Shown here: in pieces, positions 46,850 through 60,400 of the stretch
How positions within the stretch are numbered: position 1 is the first letter of the stretch
How the letters are laid out: each line of letters starts with the position of its first letter
Assembly (NCBI GenBank): GCA_016806645.1
Contig: JACSYO010002159.1
Location: 7,122,501-7,186,500 of the forward strand
Direction of reading: 5' to 3'
Source: Ophiodon elongatus
Taxonomy: Eukaryota > Chordata > Actinopteri > Perciformes > Hexagrammidae
DNA: 64,000 bases
Made by a program: the position numbers and the translations under genes
The notes under the pieces: model-generated
Databases searched by the model: none
What the model saw: only the letters and a program-made list of their open reading frames with translations
Told to the model about the DNA's origin: nothing

Positions 46850-49800
46850 TATGTTTATTGTTTTCAAAAGAGAACATGAAGGGCTCTGTGTTCAGAATAA
46901 TTGTTTTCAGTTAAGAATTAAATATTGTGTCATTATCTGAATTGTAAATTTAGCATTGCTGCAACCAGAATTTGCTGACGGTGATGTGTCATGACATTTA
47001 TTGCCTTCTACCTTGACTTAGACCTGAATATCGCAGAATTCCTCTTTCTGCATCATTAAAGCAGTGTGTTATTTGAAAAATTATTACAGATTCCGGTAAT
47101 ATAAAGCTTATTTAGGAAGATGAGAAAACAAAGATATCCTCCCTTCTTATTCCCACCTGCTGTCTATAGGCTTTTTACTCAACACCATTTTACGGCTGAA
47201 TTTATCTGGGGACATAATGTGTTTTGCTGCGATGGTAAAGAAAGAGATGAACTCAGATAAGTACATTTTTAGATATCCCCACCTCCATTACCCCCCTCCT
47301 CCTCTATCCCACACACACATATTTATATAAATTGTTCCTGTGGGCCAATAGTAGCTTTGGCCATCAAATAAATATTTGGGCCATCTCCCTTGGGTTTCTT
47401 CATTCCTAGCAGATAGCACATTTAAATTTAATATGGTCCCTGTTGAGAGCATTACGAAAATCTCCACCACAAATTCACAATGGTGTGCAACTCTCACCAG
47501 GCAGCTTTTCATATTTCATTGGCTCTGTCTTTCTCTAGCTTGTGTAAACTGTAAATGTAAAGTAAATGTGATTCATGAGGACATGAATACCAACTATTGA
47601 GGTCACCAAGGCCCAGATCACAGTATTTTATGACTAAAAATAACTTGTGCGGCATAGATATTGGACGCCAAGGTTACCGACTTGCTCATCTGGTCGTCGT
47701 CATTACTTGTGTGCGTGTTTGTGTGTGAGGGGAGATGTGGTGAAATGGAAGATCGACAACATTTTTACTCAACACGTGTTTTTTTTATCGTGTCAACAAC
47801 TTGAAGAAACTGAACAGGCAACTGAATCCATGCAAAGCACTGGATAGTTTAAGTCATGGACAGCTTGTAGATAATTGTCATTCATCCCCAGATAGACATC
47901 ATCTGATCAATATGGTCTTGTACATTAACAGTGGCCAGTGATGCCTGCTAGTAACTTTCACTGAAATAGTCACGACGTGCAATCTATTTAATTCCTCTAA
48001 AGGGACACTAACTGTCCATTTCTTTCATGTAGCTCAAGCAAGTTTTTCTAAAACCTTGCTTAGGGCCACGCATTAGGATTTTGGTCTCTAATGTATATCT
48101 CATGAGAGAGCAGCTATAGGTTAGGATTCTGCACTCATATCTTCTCTTCTTCAATGCATCGAGATGGCTTTTTGTTCAGGCTTTCGTTTAAAAGAGATAG
48201 TTTGGAGTTTTTATTAATATTTACACTTCAATGGAAGTTAAATCTGCTTGCTTACCCTGCAGGGCTATTCTAGTATGCTTTGCATTTAGACATGGCTCAT
48301 GGCCTAGATGGAAAATGCTGTAAACACATTATTGTGAGACTTAATGTGATTACAGATTCACTATTTTGCAGCGGACACTAATACACCATGGATCATTATG
48401 GTGGTGTGGATCATTTATGTTGGTCTGTCACAAGTTTTTTAGATGATATTTGAGAAGACCTGAGAAGAATCTTAAACACATGAGCATCATCATTTCCTCC
48501 ACACAGGCTTTACACCGTAGCATTAAAACCTGTTATTGTCATACATATACAGTACACCAAATACTGCTTTGTGTTTGTTGTTTTTATTTGGTAATACTCT
48601 TGAGATTTATTTAGTTTAGGCATCAACTCCTTGCAACACAATGTTCTCCCAAACACAGTAACCCTTCAACTCTCCATGTATGCGGATGTGATAATAGATG
48701 AATTTAACATTCACTGACAGCCATAGTTTCATGCTTCGCTAACTCACACTATTATTTAGGACAGACTCATTGATTGACGTTTCAATGAACCAGGTGCTCG
48801 TGATCAGATTCCTGATAGGATACCTAAGGGGGGGAAAGTCTGTCTTCATTGATGGAACCCACATCTCGCAGCTCAGCAAATCACATTAGCAGGCTCCACC
48901 ACACTAGGTAAGATGACTGGCTGGAGCAAAAGGCTTTTCCATTGCCCCTCATGTCCTCTAATAACTAACAAGCTTAACTCCAGTGTCTCTGATCCATATT
49001 CTGTGAGCATAGAAGGTGCTAAGCACTGAGGTGAAAGGGTTGTCTGATCTGCTTTGAACTATGGTAAACACTGATGTATATAAGAAATGTGTATAGAACT
49101 AGAACATTAATTGATTCCTGTGTATCTCTCAAGAGCATTAAATGTTTTTTAATCAAATCTTTATCTCAGGCAGATATTTAACCACTCGTATGTCTGCAGA
49201 ATTTTAAACATGCAAGGGTCGAGAGAGAGCAGAAACATGGTGAAACATGATCAGTGTAGGTGCAGGGTGTCTAGGATTTGCGTGTGAATGTAAGACATTG
49301 TAATATGATGTATTCCTCTTTGGCGTGCTGTTTGAATCTATACATCATCTAATTGTGAAACATTTTTTATGTAAACCTCACTGAACCTGCTGCAGTATGT
49401 TTTGATTTCCCTGGATATAAATATTTTTTTGATAAATGTACTTTATGTATTAATTTAGATTTAATGTTGATTCATTGATTTCTATGATGATGATAATGTA
49501 AAATATCTCTGAATCATTAATCTTCCACCAATAGTTAGTTACTTGCACAGTGCATAGTTAAGAACATCGTTACATTGAGCCTTTTGATTAGATCTGTGAC
49601 CAAGCAAATAAAATGCATATTTTATCTACGCCCAAATGCCCCTATTATATCATCTGCAGGTACCCTTTGATTATAGCTATTTCAATTAGCTTTTTTCTAT
49701 GAATAGTGTGCTGCTTACCAAGCAAGCCATTACACAAAATGTCTAAAGCTTACGTACTGCATAACATGCTAAGTAGCTATTGATTTACTGTTGCTGTGAT

Positions 49801-50990
49801 GTATTTTACGATTTACTTTTATTGTTATAGCTTAGTAGTTTACTAGATTGATGAATGTGTTGTAGCTCCTATGGTATAACTGCTATCTTTCACTGCTGGT
49901 GATACTTTGTTTCTTCATGGCATGAAGCACAATGTAACTAATTTGATTTGTTTGAGTCGTAATACACCAGAAAAGGACTAGTTTTCTAGAAATAGGAAGG
50001 AAACACTGTGTATAGCTGAACTCACATGCACACTCAAATAGGGGGTGATAAGCTTGCAATCTTAGAGATGGAGGACACATGTGAATCAGTTAAATATGGG
50101 GATAAAGATAAACATTTTTAGACAGTCTCCCCTGTAAGCCATTCATGTCAGTCTCGGGAAGTCACAGAAATTGTTGCTACACCCCTTATTGTGACGTGGG
50201 AAAGAAGTGGAGGGAGGGGGCATACTAAGCCAAATTAACTTTTACAACACAATTAGTCTATCTCTTATTTATGAAATCCTATTGTTTTCTGATTGGTAAT
50301 CTCTATCACTGAATTTGTTGTCCGATACTCTTTTCCCAGTTGCTACCAACTGGCTGACTGCTGCCTTCAACCTCTGTTGGAAGTGCATTTAGCTCAACTG
50401 CATGTGCACCTACACACATGAGGGAAGAAGAATGTTATAGCAAATATTGTAATATGTAAATAATGGAGTATAATGTTATAATAGAAACAGACATTTTACC
50501 CATTATATATTATTTCGTTGTAATGATTAAAGATCCAAGTCAGAGATTCAGAACATGAAATAAATTGAAAGTCAATAATGATCATTAATTCCTCATGAGA
50601 GACAGAACAAAACGTTTTCTTTCACACTACAGGAATTGCTATATACACAGTATATTCAGGAAATTATTCAATGGTGGATTATTATTAAACATTTTTACAT
50701 TATTTGCCATATAATATTACTATACGATTTTGATTGGAGATTTGAAAAGAAAATCAACACTGCAAAGAGTTTGTGTGCATTTGTTTGTGATAATATATGA
50801 GTTTGAATTTTCTCTAATCCAATGAAAGACATTTTCTCCCAACATTCGATCACAGAGGCTCAATATAACTATCAAGCCATGAATTCATACATTATATTAA
50901 ACCAGTATTAACGAGCCATCAATCTCAAACTGGAATACAAAGAGTATTGATTTGTTGCCACTGAGGGAAAATAAAGAGATCAGAGCAGCT
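46850..50990. other. Intergenic sequence, no gene seen
   Basis: AT-rich, no exon, RNA gene or well-formed transposon recognised between the L1-like remnant and the 3' end of the ZP gene. Confidence 0.55.
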
Positions 50991-51009
50991 GTTCTATTTG
51001 GGGATGGTG

Positions 51010-51015
51010 TTTATT
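51010..51015 (-). promoter_or_regulatory. Candidate poly(A) signal of ZP gene
   Basis: AATAAA on the - strand, 253 nt after the stop codon; the first good hexamer seen downstream. Confidence 0.45.
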
Positions 51016-51267
51016 TTCAGTGAATGATAATGGACTGCTCATGGTTAAGTGTGAAATTTGACTGCAACAGCTGTGTCACCTATGAGAGGAGGTGTGAATT
51101 GGATTGCTTCTTGTCGTCTAGTCTGGCCTCTACCGGCTGATACAACTGGCCGGCTCTGCTCTACGGTTAATATGATTGACTGCTCCGCTGTCTGTTGACT
51201 AATGTAATTTACGGCAGCTATTTTGGTGAGGACGTGATCAGTGCAATTGGCAGTGGTTCCTCCTTGG

Positions 51268-51455
51268 TCACGGTAGGATCAAGTCACCTCCTGGGTTCAG
51301 ACAGTCACAGCAGGCTCGAGGTGGAGCCGCCGAGTGGAGCAGCCAGATTGTTCGGCGACGGTAGGCCAGCCATACCAGCAGCAGCGTCCCTGTGACAAGA
51401 GAGCAACCAACCGCCAGGCTGAGAATGATCAGAACCAGGTCCAGATCTGCTGGGT
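51268..51455 (-). CDS. ZP gene last exon: transmembrane helix and tail
   Basis: Acceptor TGATTTTCAG. Encodes DPADLD, a hydrophobic run of about 26 residues (LVLIILSLAVGC onward to LLLVWLAY), stop-transfer RRR, then a 30-residue tail containing PRACCDCLNPGG and ending LILP; stop TGA at 51270-51268. The juxtamembrane CC-x-C is a possible palmitoylation cluster. Confidence 0.85.
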
Positions 51456-54400
51456 CTGAAAATCAAACGGAGAAATCATCTGACACGATGAGGATATAGA
51501 TTTGTCTATGCACTATCCTTGTGATGAAAAACTCACAATTTTCCATCCACCGCCACCTTCAATGAATTACAAATGTCTTTAATAGTGCTTCGTTCTGTTT
51601 TACAAGGACTTCCAACATTGTAGAATCCTCCCTTTCAAAAACATTTTAGAAATGATTGCACTCAGAAAGAGTGTAACATTTTGACCCAAAATAGAAATAG
51701 AATTACCACCTCACGGTTGTATGCTGCAGCCAACCACTCATGTTGCGGTTAACATCCATGTCTGTTCAAATTATCGCCATGTCATAATTTTATTTATTAG
51801 ATATTTTTGCGAAATTGTTACAATTAGCATTTTAATTCTTGAGTTATGGCCAAAAATGTGTTTTGTGAGGTCACGGTGACAGTTCCACTCTGAGTGCAAG
51901 TGGATGCTTGTGCCAAATTTGAATGAAATTGTTCAAGGTGTTTCTGAGATATCGTGTAAACGAGAATGGGGCGGATGTCAGATCAAAGTGATATTCACCT
52001 TTTGCTCTTTGACCACCTAAATCGAATTAGTTCATCATTCAGTGCAAGTGGATGTTTGAACCAAATTTAAAGAAATTCCCCGCATGCATTCCTGAGATAT
52101 GGCATTCACGAGAATAGACAGAGGGACAACCTGATAACATAATGCCTCCAGTCACTTCTGTCGCCGGCGCAGAGAAATAAAAATGTGTTTAAAAGGGAGA
52201 ATTCTACCGTGTTGTGAGTCCTTGTGAAAAAAGAAAGTATCGTATTGACTTAGCACCTGGACTGAAAAGAGTAGCTTTCCATTGTAAAATCATGGAGATC
52301 CATGTATATTTGCACACAAAGAGACACTTATATGTCTCATCTTCTCACATGCTATAGATAAATGGCATGGTCATCGTTCATTTCCTATCTTGCAGGTTGC
52401 AGTTATTTCAGATTGATTGTTTGTGTTTTAAGGCACAGCTAATAATTACCTATCTTCTCTGGCAAGGTAGAATTATTCTCTTCTTTCAACATGGGACCAA
52501 AGGATATGCGATTCCTGAGATTAGTAACAATAGCCTCTGGACCCTCTAAGGGAAATACACTCCTCTGCTGAAAGCACTGCTATAAAAAAGAGAAGAGAAA
52601 TGTGTAACATGTGAGTATGAAAAATGATAACAGGTAATTTTGAGGAAGGATGGTGTTCCTGTTTATCATAATAATAATGGGATTAAGACACAGAAATAGT
52701 CATTTAAATAGCACAGGTGCACCTCTGTGATAAACATGTCTAAAAACATTCTCCTTTGTTTTATTTGTTAATTAAATAAAAGGGCAGGGGCAGAAACATT
52801 ATTTCAAATAGAGATCTGGAAATAGGATTTTAAGCTTGAAAGCAACATTCTTTTTTAAAAAACCTAAACAGCCCACTCTGAGTTGGAGCAGTTCAAACAA
52901 GGTAGTTGATATATATTGTAAAAGCTCTTATGTACAAAAAATTGAAATGAAAAAAGAATGCAGCCTGACCAACTGATCAAGTGCCACGAAAGAAACACCA
53001 TTTTGAGGAATGAGGAAAAAAAGATAATTAAATGCACACGGAAGAAGAACGTGAAAATTCACACTGGTTATACAGGTGTTGCAGTCTTGCTCGAGCAATG
53101 CATCATAAACACTGCAAACACCTATTGTGAATTTAAATTGACTATTATTTACACTACAGAGAAGATCAATTTGCAATACTGGAAAACATGAGGAGACACC
53201 ATGACAATCAGCGGAGAGCTGTAGAAGAGCTCTAGAAAGGCAGTCATCAAAATGAATCTCCAGAGTTTATCCTCTGTTTCACCTTTGCCCTCGAACACGT
53301 ACTTATCAGGTGATTCCCTTTTTCCCATTAACTCAGATACCTCGTTCCCAGAACAGCAGGGCGACTGCAGGTGGTATCAGCGTCCTTTGCTGTTTTTCCA
53401 ATGTATTCTGTGACCTTATCTGACCCTCAGAGTGCATAATGAAATGATAGATGTTTTAGGCAGCATGTCCTTGGCTGTCAGCCTCAGTCTCAGTCAGTTC
53501 ATCTCACTCTTGTCACATGTAGAAAGTGCTTCATGTACCTATGGCAGGATATTTTATTCACGCCACTCCGTTCCTTTTCACTTCTAATTCAGGCAAATTA
53601 TTTATCATCTTTCTCAAATATTATTTCCTCTCTTAGGTTTTCTACAGTATTCAGCCTCGTATTCATTTCCTCTCTCTTTGCTCACTTACCTTGGCCTCCC
53701 TTCCTGCTCGTCTCCCCAGAACATTTACATCAGCCTGTTCGCACCTCTTCTGTCTCCCTGTTTTCACAGTGTCACACCCCCGTGTCACTAAATTTAAATC
53801 ACTCTCAGCCGCTCATTCTCTCATCCTCTTGCATTCATTACACCGTGCATCACTGCAGCCTTACCCTTTCACAGTCAGAGCGGTTCCTCAAGCAGACACT
53901 GAGATCACAGTGTAGGTACACTACTGAGTAATTAATCATTTGGAAGAGACTGATGGTGAAGCTGGCACTGGTTGACAGGGCACTGGGCAGCAGTATGATC
54001 CCTGCTGGCTCTGCAGCTAACCTGAGGCATCAACACAAACACACAGTAGAACCTTAGCAGAGTCACTTTTGCCTAGAAAGAAATAGTGTAATTTCTAAGC
54101 AAAATGGTAAAAATGTGAATATCCTGAAGGAAAAGCTCTCCATAGAGCTGACACAAGCCATTATATCTGTATTGATCAATAACCATGAAAGTAGAAAAAA
54201 ACTGCTTGCCAGCTTTTTATTGAATTGAGATGAAAGCTTATGAGAAAAGAAATCATATTAGGTAAAGGTCAGCTTTCACTTAATGTCACTGTCAAATTAG
54301 TTTCATTACTCATGCTGCATAATATGAATATGTTATGTATTTATATTCGGCATTATTATCTATAATTTTTTCATCAGTATGCTGATGGCTAGTTTACGTT

Positions 54401-57400
54401 TATGATTTCAGGATGGCATAGAATTTGTTACTGTTTTCTCATCATTCCCCCTCAGAAACATATTAAAAAGATTTGTCCCGGTTGTTGACACTTTTTAACA
54501 AGTGTTCTGTTCAGATACACAGTAAAAGTCACAGCCAGTTCAGTTTTTGACATATTTTAGATGCATTTGCTGCCTCTCTAGGTGTGCAGGAGTACACTGA
54601 ATTCATATCTACATAAGTGATGCTGGCTCAGGGAGATAACAAAATCAACCTACAGCAGTCTTCTGTTTACTGAGCAGAAAATATTCAGCTCTCAAAAATG
54701 AACTTGCAAGTCCCTGGTTTGAATTATAATGACACTTATTTTCTAGCAAACACGTTTGTAAGAAATGGCAGTCTTGTCAGGTTCAGTTAAGACTATTACA
54801 GAGGATGAACAGTTGCATTCTTCATGGATGCATATCTATTATATGTTTATAAAAAAATTTAAGTTGTTCCCATTTTTTTCGAAAACCAGCTATTTCTACA
54901 ACATAACGCAGCATATGAAATAAAAAAGGTGAGGATGAAAGACTGAGTGTGACTTTTCTTTTCATGAAAGGCAGTACAGATGGCTGCCCATACATCAGGA
55001 CATTTACTGTAAATTCCCCACTGTGAACATCCTGTATTTATTACTTCTGCTTGTCACTATTTACTTTTTATACAAACAATTTTTTTAGCTACTTTTCCTT
55101 GTATTATTTTCCCTGAAGTAAGTCTTTTTACCTTTAAATGAAAACAGAGCAAACCCTTCCTATTAACAGTTAAACAACAAATACATTCACAGAGTTTTTT
55201 TACTATTTTCAAGACGTTCCTGTGAGTACCTGGAGAAAAGGCTGGTGGAGTAAGGATGGTCAGGCTGGATGGTTGGGGACAGGCAACAGGAGATGACCTC
55301 AAGGTTTATCCGACTCTTGTTTGTTTTCAGGTTGATAACCACGCTGAGGTTTGCCAGGGCAGGCACAGCATCACCAGGCTCCAAACCTCTCCCCAGGTTC
55401 AGACTCATCTCTGCTGTGTAGTTCCCGGTACCACACAGGTCATCTGAAACCTCTGTTACACTGGCAATAGATTCATATCATTGCATTTTGCAAAAGGAAA
55501 CAATGGTATGTACTGTTTGTCCATTCACCTGACATGGATTTTAACTAAAGAACCATACAGGCACATTGCTAATCACTTACGTGATCAGAGACCTGAAACT
55601 TGCTTGAGATACGTAATCCATCGCAGTGAATGCTTTCAATGCTGTGTCGTTTGTCAAAGTTGAGCAGGTACAGTTTTGATAACTCTCCTTCAAAAAGATG
55701 CATTTAAGGATGCTCTGACATCTAGCTGCCAAATAGCATCTTATTCAATGTAAAAAATAATCCACAGTCTTCAGTCGTACGTACGTACGTAAATGCAAAT
55801 GTCAGAATGCTTACATACTCATAATGACAATGCCAACACACTGATGTTTTGCAAGTATAATGTTTATCATATTCAACATCTTAGTTTAGTGTGTTACCAT
55901 GATAACATTTGCTCATTTAGCACTCTACGGCGGCACTTTGGGGGAAACTGTGGCCCAGGAGATAGAACGGGTCGTCACAAGGTTGGCTGTTTGATTGCCA
56001 GCTCCTCCTGTCTGCACGTTGAAGTATCCTTGAGTTGATCTGTGGATGCTTTAAAGCATCATCCAACACAATAACTCAGTGATGCTCAAACCTTTTTCAA
56101 TAATGTAACCCTTTTGAAATATTTGTTTCAGTCAAGTACCCCTTAACCAGAGCAAAACATTTTTGTTTGAAAAGAAAAAAATGCATTTGTTGCGGCAGTT
56201 GACAGTTTATGGCAGTTAACTATTGTGTTGAAAAAAGGGACATAACTAAATAACATTTTTATTGAATTTATAGTATAATTATTTTACCATATGACAATAT
56301 TAATTTAGGGCACATATAAAGCAGTTTGCTGTGATGGATTATCTACTTAATAACATAACTCATGCAAAATCACCAGTATAGTTCTTTAATTTGTTAACCC
56401 ATGATTAACAGATAATAGTAGAATAATAGGTTTACACAATAAGATTACCCAGATAGGTACAGATGAGGTGAGGTCCTTCTCCGGTCTTCGATCCCTGGCA
56501 GATCTGACTCAGACTCTGGCAGTGATAGCCTGCTCCCAGACTCTTGTACTGCTGTTTTTCCTTTCGCCACAGCACGCGCTGACCTGGTGGCTTTTCGTGC
56601 CTCAGATATCTCAGCTTTGGCTGCTCCTTTATTTAATTGTGTTTTTATCTTTTTTTCAGTGTGCAGTGTCTGCTCAGTAGTCTTTACAGTGGTCTGCGTA
56701 GTAGTTGCTTCAGGTTCAGATAAAGTGACCTCTGTTGCAACAGCCTCCTGAGCTTTAGAGGTCTGTCTGTGAGAGTGCCTTTGTGTTGTTTTCTCTACAA
56801 ACCGAGCCTGCTCAAATTCCCCACGTCTCTCCAAATGATCAGTTTCAACAAGTACTCTCCATGCTCTTGTTGAAGTTTCATCTGTCATGCTCTTGGCATT
56901 ATTTGTTGTAGTGTCATCGACAGTGGCTTGGTCATGATCATCTGTACCGGTGGCTGTTGAAAGCGTTGCATAATCAAGGTTGGTGGGCTGTGATGTAGCC
57001 TTTCCGGGTACAGGGCGGTCAGTGCGACAGTTGCCATTTTCTGGTTTTGTGTCAGGAGTGTGCATTTCATCAAAACGATGTCCTCCTGTGTTTCCGGCCT
57101 GTGTTTTATACATTTTGTCTCGAACGGTATGATCAATCTCATCTGCTCCACTTGTTGTTTCATTTGTCTCAGCTGACTTAACGCAGCCAATTGTCCTACA
57201 GCTGGTTTTATTACCAATTTCTGGAGGCAAGATCCCCGTAGTTGGTACAGAATCATTCACCGCCCCAAGTATCACTTGACTTATTGAGGTCTCATATTGG
57301 TCTGCTCTGTCCAGTGTATGAACTGTACGAGTCATCTCATGTAGAGCATGTTTGGCTTCTAAAGCAATACTTTTTGTCTGTGTTGTTTTGATGCCTTTAA

Positions 57401-60400
57401 ATGCATATTTAACTCTTTTAACCATAGTAGATGTTATGTCATGTGCCTCTCCAGCTCTGTGGGCAGCTTTTAAAAAACCTTCTTGGACACTATGCCCCGG
57501 GTCCTTAATATGATGTGTTATTGTGATCATACCAAGTGGGGCATGCTGGTTTTCTTCGATTGCCTGCACAAAAATGTTATGCTCAGACTGCTCCACACTC
57601 TGTGTTTCTGCTGTGTTTCTTCTCTTCACAGCAGGGAGAGGTTTGCCAGTAGTGGCAGTTGTGGGAGGCTCTCTCAGTGACAAAGGCTCAATAGGACTAT
57701 TGGACTGTTCCATATTCTCTGCTTGTGCAGCCACAGATGGCTTTTCAATAAAAACTTGCGTACCAGTAGTGCTCTCAGTAGTAGTCAGCGGCGATTGAGC
57801 TTTCGTGGAGACACTAAGACCGTTGGCACTAGCAGATTGTGCCAGAGACATAAAATCATTGGTTTTAGTAGTTATTGGAAATTCAGAAGTAACATTCATT
57901 ATCCGTTCACCAATCTGCTGCGCTGATATATTGGGGACCTTAAGGTCACTTCCAAAATGAATGTGTGGATCAGGGAGAGCACCACGCGGTGAGGACAGAT
58001 CTTGTTGCTTTTCAGTTGTTGCTGCTTGATGCTCCATATCAGAAATAGCATTGTTAGTCCCATCATTAGCTTCCATTTGGGGTATTTTGTGCAGAATCTC
58101 TGGATCGACAAGTGCTGTGGTGCCAGTTCGATCATTTGTGTCAAGCACAAGTAAAGCAAAATCATTTGTGACAGGCCCAAAATCCTCATTTAATGCCTGG
58201 TCAATCTTGTGGGTGGTCTGAATTGCAGACATGATGGGCTGAGCACTTGTTTCATTAGAAGCTCCTAACTGGGAGAGATGATCGTTCTCGAGGGTAGTCT
58301 TCACTGTGTTGTTTACATCATAAGTGCCTTCTACATTGAACAGGTCATTGTGGTTGTCCTCATTAGTGTTTTCTCCTGCCAGTTTCTCAGTCTGTAATAA
58401 AGACAAAGAGTTGAATTCCTCAATGTTAGTAGTATGGTAATTACTCCTGCCAATGTTTTGTTCTATAAAAGGGGAACTGTTCCTTTCATTTTTGCTCTCT
58501 GCCATTTGCTTTGTGACTACATATGAATGTTTTACTCCCATGGTCACCATCTTTTGAACGTTGTCCTCAGTTTGATTTGTCTCCTCAGCAGTACCTAACA
58601 AGGACTCAGCACGGCCACTTCCACTATTTGCATGTTTAGCGCTGGCGTTGGCCCTTAATATTTCTTTTTCTGAGGCTGATCTTGTTAGCTGTGTCAGGCC
58701 GTAGGGACCAGGTAAACTGTCATCTCCAAACAGCATGCGATTTGGCAGCGGTGACATGCTGCTGAGAGGAAATTGATCGTCCTTTGCTTTAGGGCTCATC
58801 GATGTCATTAGGGTCTGCACAGATCTCTGCTCGTTATCATCAACAGGAGCATTCAAAGCATCTGAATGGGCTGTCTGCTCTGACAGTTTAAATGAGCATG
58901 GCTGGCCTGAAGTCATGTCAAAGGAGGAGGAGGCGGGCTGACTTGTCTGAGGGGCAGATTGCATTTGGTGAGACTGGCCTATGGAGGTGTGGGCCACAGA
59001 TGACATGGCCGCGGCTGTGGGTGGCCTGGTAGATGAGTCAAAATCCATCTGCTGGGTCGGAGCCGGATTCACTAAAGGCGATGTATTTACTTTTTCAATC
59101 ATGTGAGAGGTTAAAGGGTCCTTGGCACTGGAATCAAATATAGATGCAGGTATAATGTGTTCTGCTTGCTCTCTCTCATTCGTAGTCTTCTGTAAAAGTG
59201 AATTTGTCTTTGAAACTACCGTACTAAATTTATGCCTATGATCTGAGATGCTGTAAATAATTGAAACACTGAGAGTATTTACTGCAAAGTGGGGCTGTGC
59301 TCTCAGGAACTCTGCTTTGATTGCCATTGGAGGGTTAGTGAGTGACAGATATGTTGGCTTCCATGTATCTCGTAATTTTGAAGTGCTAACTCCAAATGCT
59401 TGAGAGACTTTTGGAACCATTTTTGGTATGGCAGTCATAGAAAACATAGCCTCGACAACTTTGCTCTGAGTGCTTTCTTTAGTAAGTGAAGACGTAGCTC
59501 TGTGCTTTGTAAGCATTGCCTTCTGGAAGGACGAATGAGGATTAATCTGTGTGTATGGCATTTTGGGAAAATATGTCATTATTGATAGCTTCTGGCTCTG
59601 GGATCGCAAAGTTGATTGTTGTGGTCTGTGATTGCTTGTCACTTCATAAGAAAATTGCTTATTTTTCATTTCTACAATTTGGGCAATATTTTTCCCAAGA
59701 TGAATGCCCTTGTTCTCAGGGGCTCCAAACTGTTTAATCAAACAGTGGCAGGAAGACAAGTCTGTATTAGTGTGTCCTTTGTCTCTGTTAAGTTCTTTAT
59801 AATTAGTAGTAGGTCCAAAGGGAACATTTGTCATGTCCTTTCTACCAATTTCTCTGTTACGTTTAATGTCTTTCTTGCTGGCTGCTTCTTCTTTTCTAGC
59901 CTCTGCTGCTTCCTTTGTCAAAGACAAATGCTTTTCAGCATCTCCAACATCCCTGCTCTCCTCTTCTTTCTGCAACTTTAGTATCTCTTTTGTCTCTTTA
60001 TTTTTTTTGCACTGCCTGTCTTCTGTCTTGATGTCCTCATCTTCTGCAACAACCTGTTCATTTTTATTCCCTGGCTTCAGATTGTGGACTTTGAGTGAAT
60101 CTCTGATTAAATCCCTGTTATATTCTCCAAAAGATTGCAACATTGGTGCCACATGGTTATTGCTAACATCAAACAGCCGCTTCTGAGTGATTTTTGATTG
60201 ACTTTCTAAAAGTCTGCTCATTGTAAGTCTCTCTGAAAATGAATTTCTTGATGGTGTTGTTAGAGTCGGCGTGGACATGTCATCATCAAAGTCCTGTCTT
60301 GATTTGGAAAGAAGCAACTTCACAGGCTCAACTACTTTTCTTGTTGTTGAGGTTGGAGTTTGTGGTTCTTTTATAACTGGTTCCATCGCTGGCCCTGAAG

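Noticed and set aside
53533..53931. 132-codon + strand open frame
   Set aside because: It is largely antisense to the ZP exon at 53865-54021 and flanking intron, with no family features.
55577..55726. Alternative frame of the 55.6-kb ZP exon reading CQSILKCIF and NCTCSTLTNDT
   Set aside because: It fits the phase of the giant exon but needs the weak donor GTATCT, has poorer coding character, and does not look like ZP sequence; kept only as a possibility.
55925..56050. A-box and B-box suggesting a tRNA gene
   Set aside because: No cloverleaf can be drawn and the context matches a dispersed SINE-like repeat.
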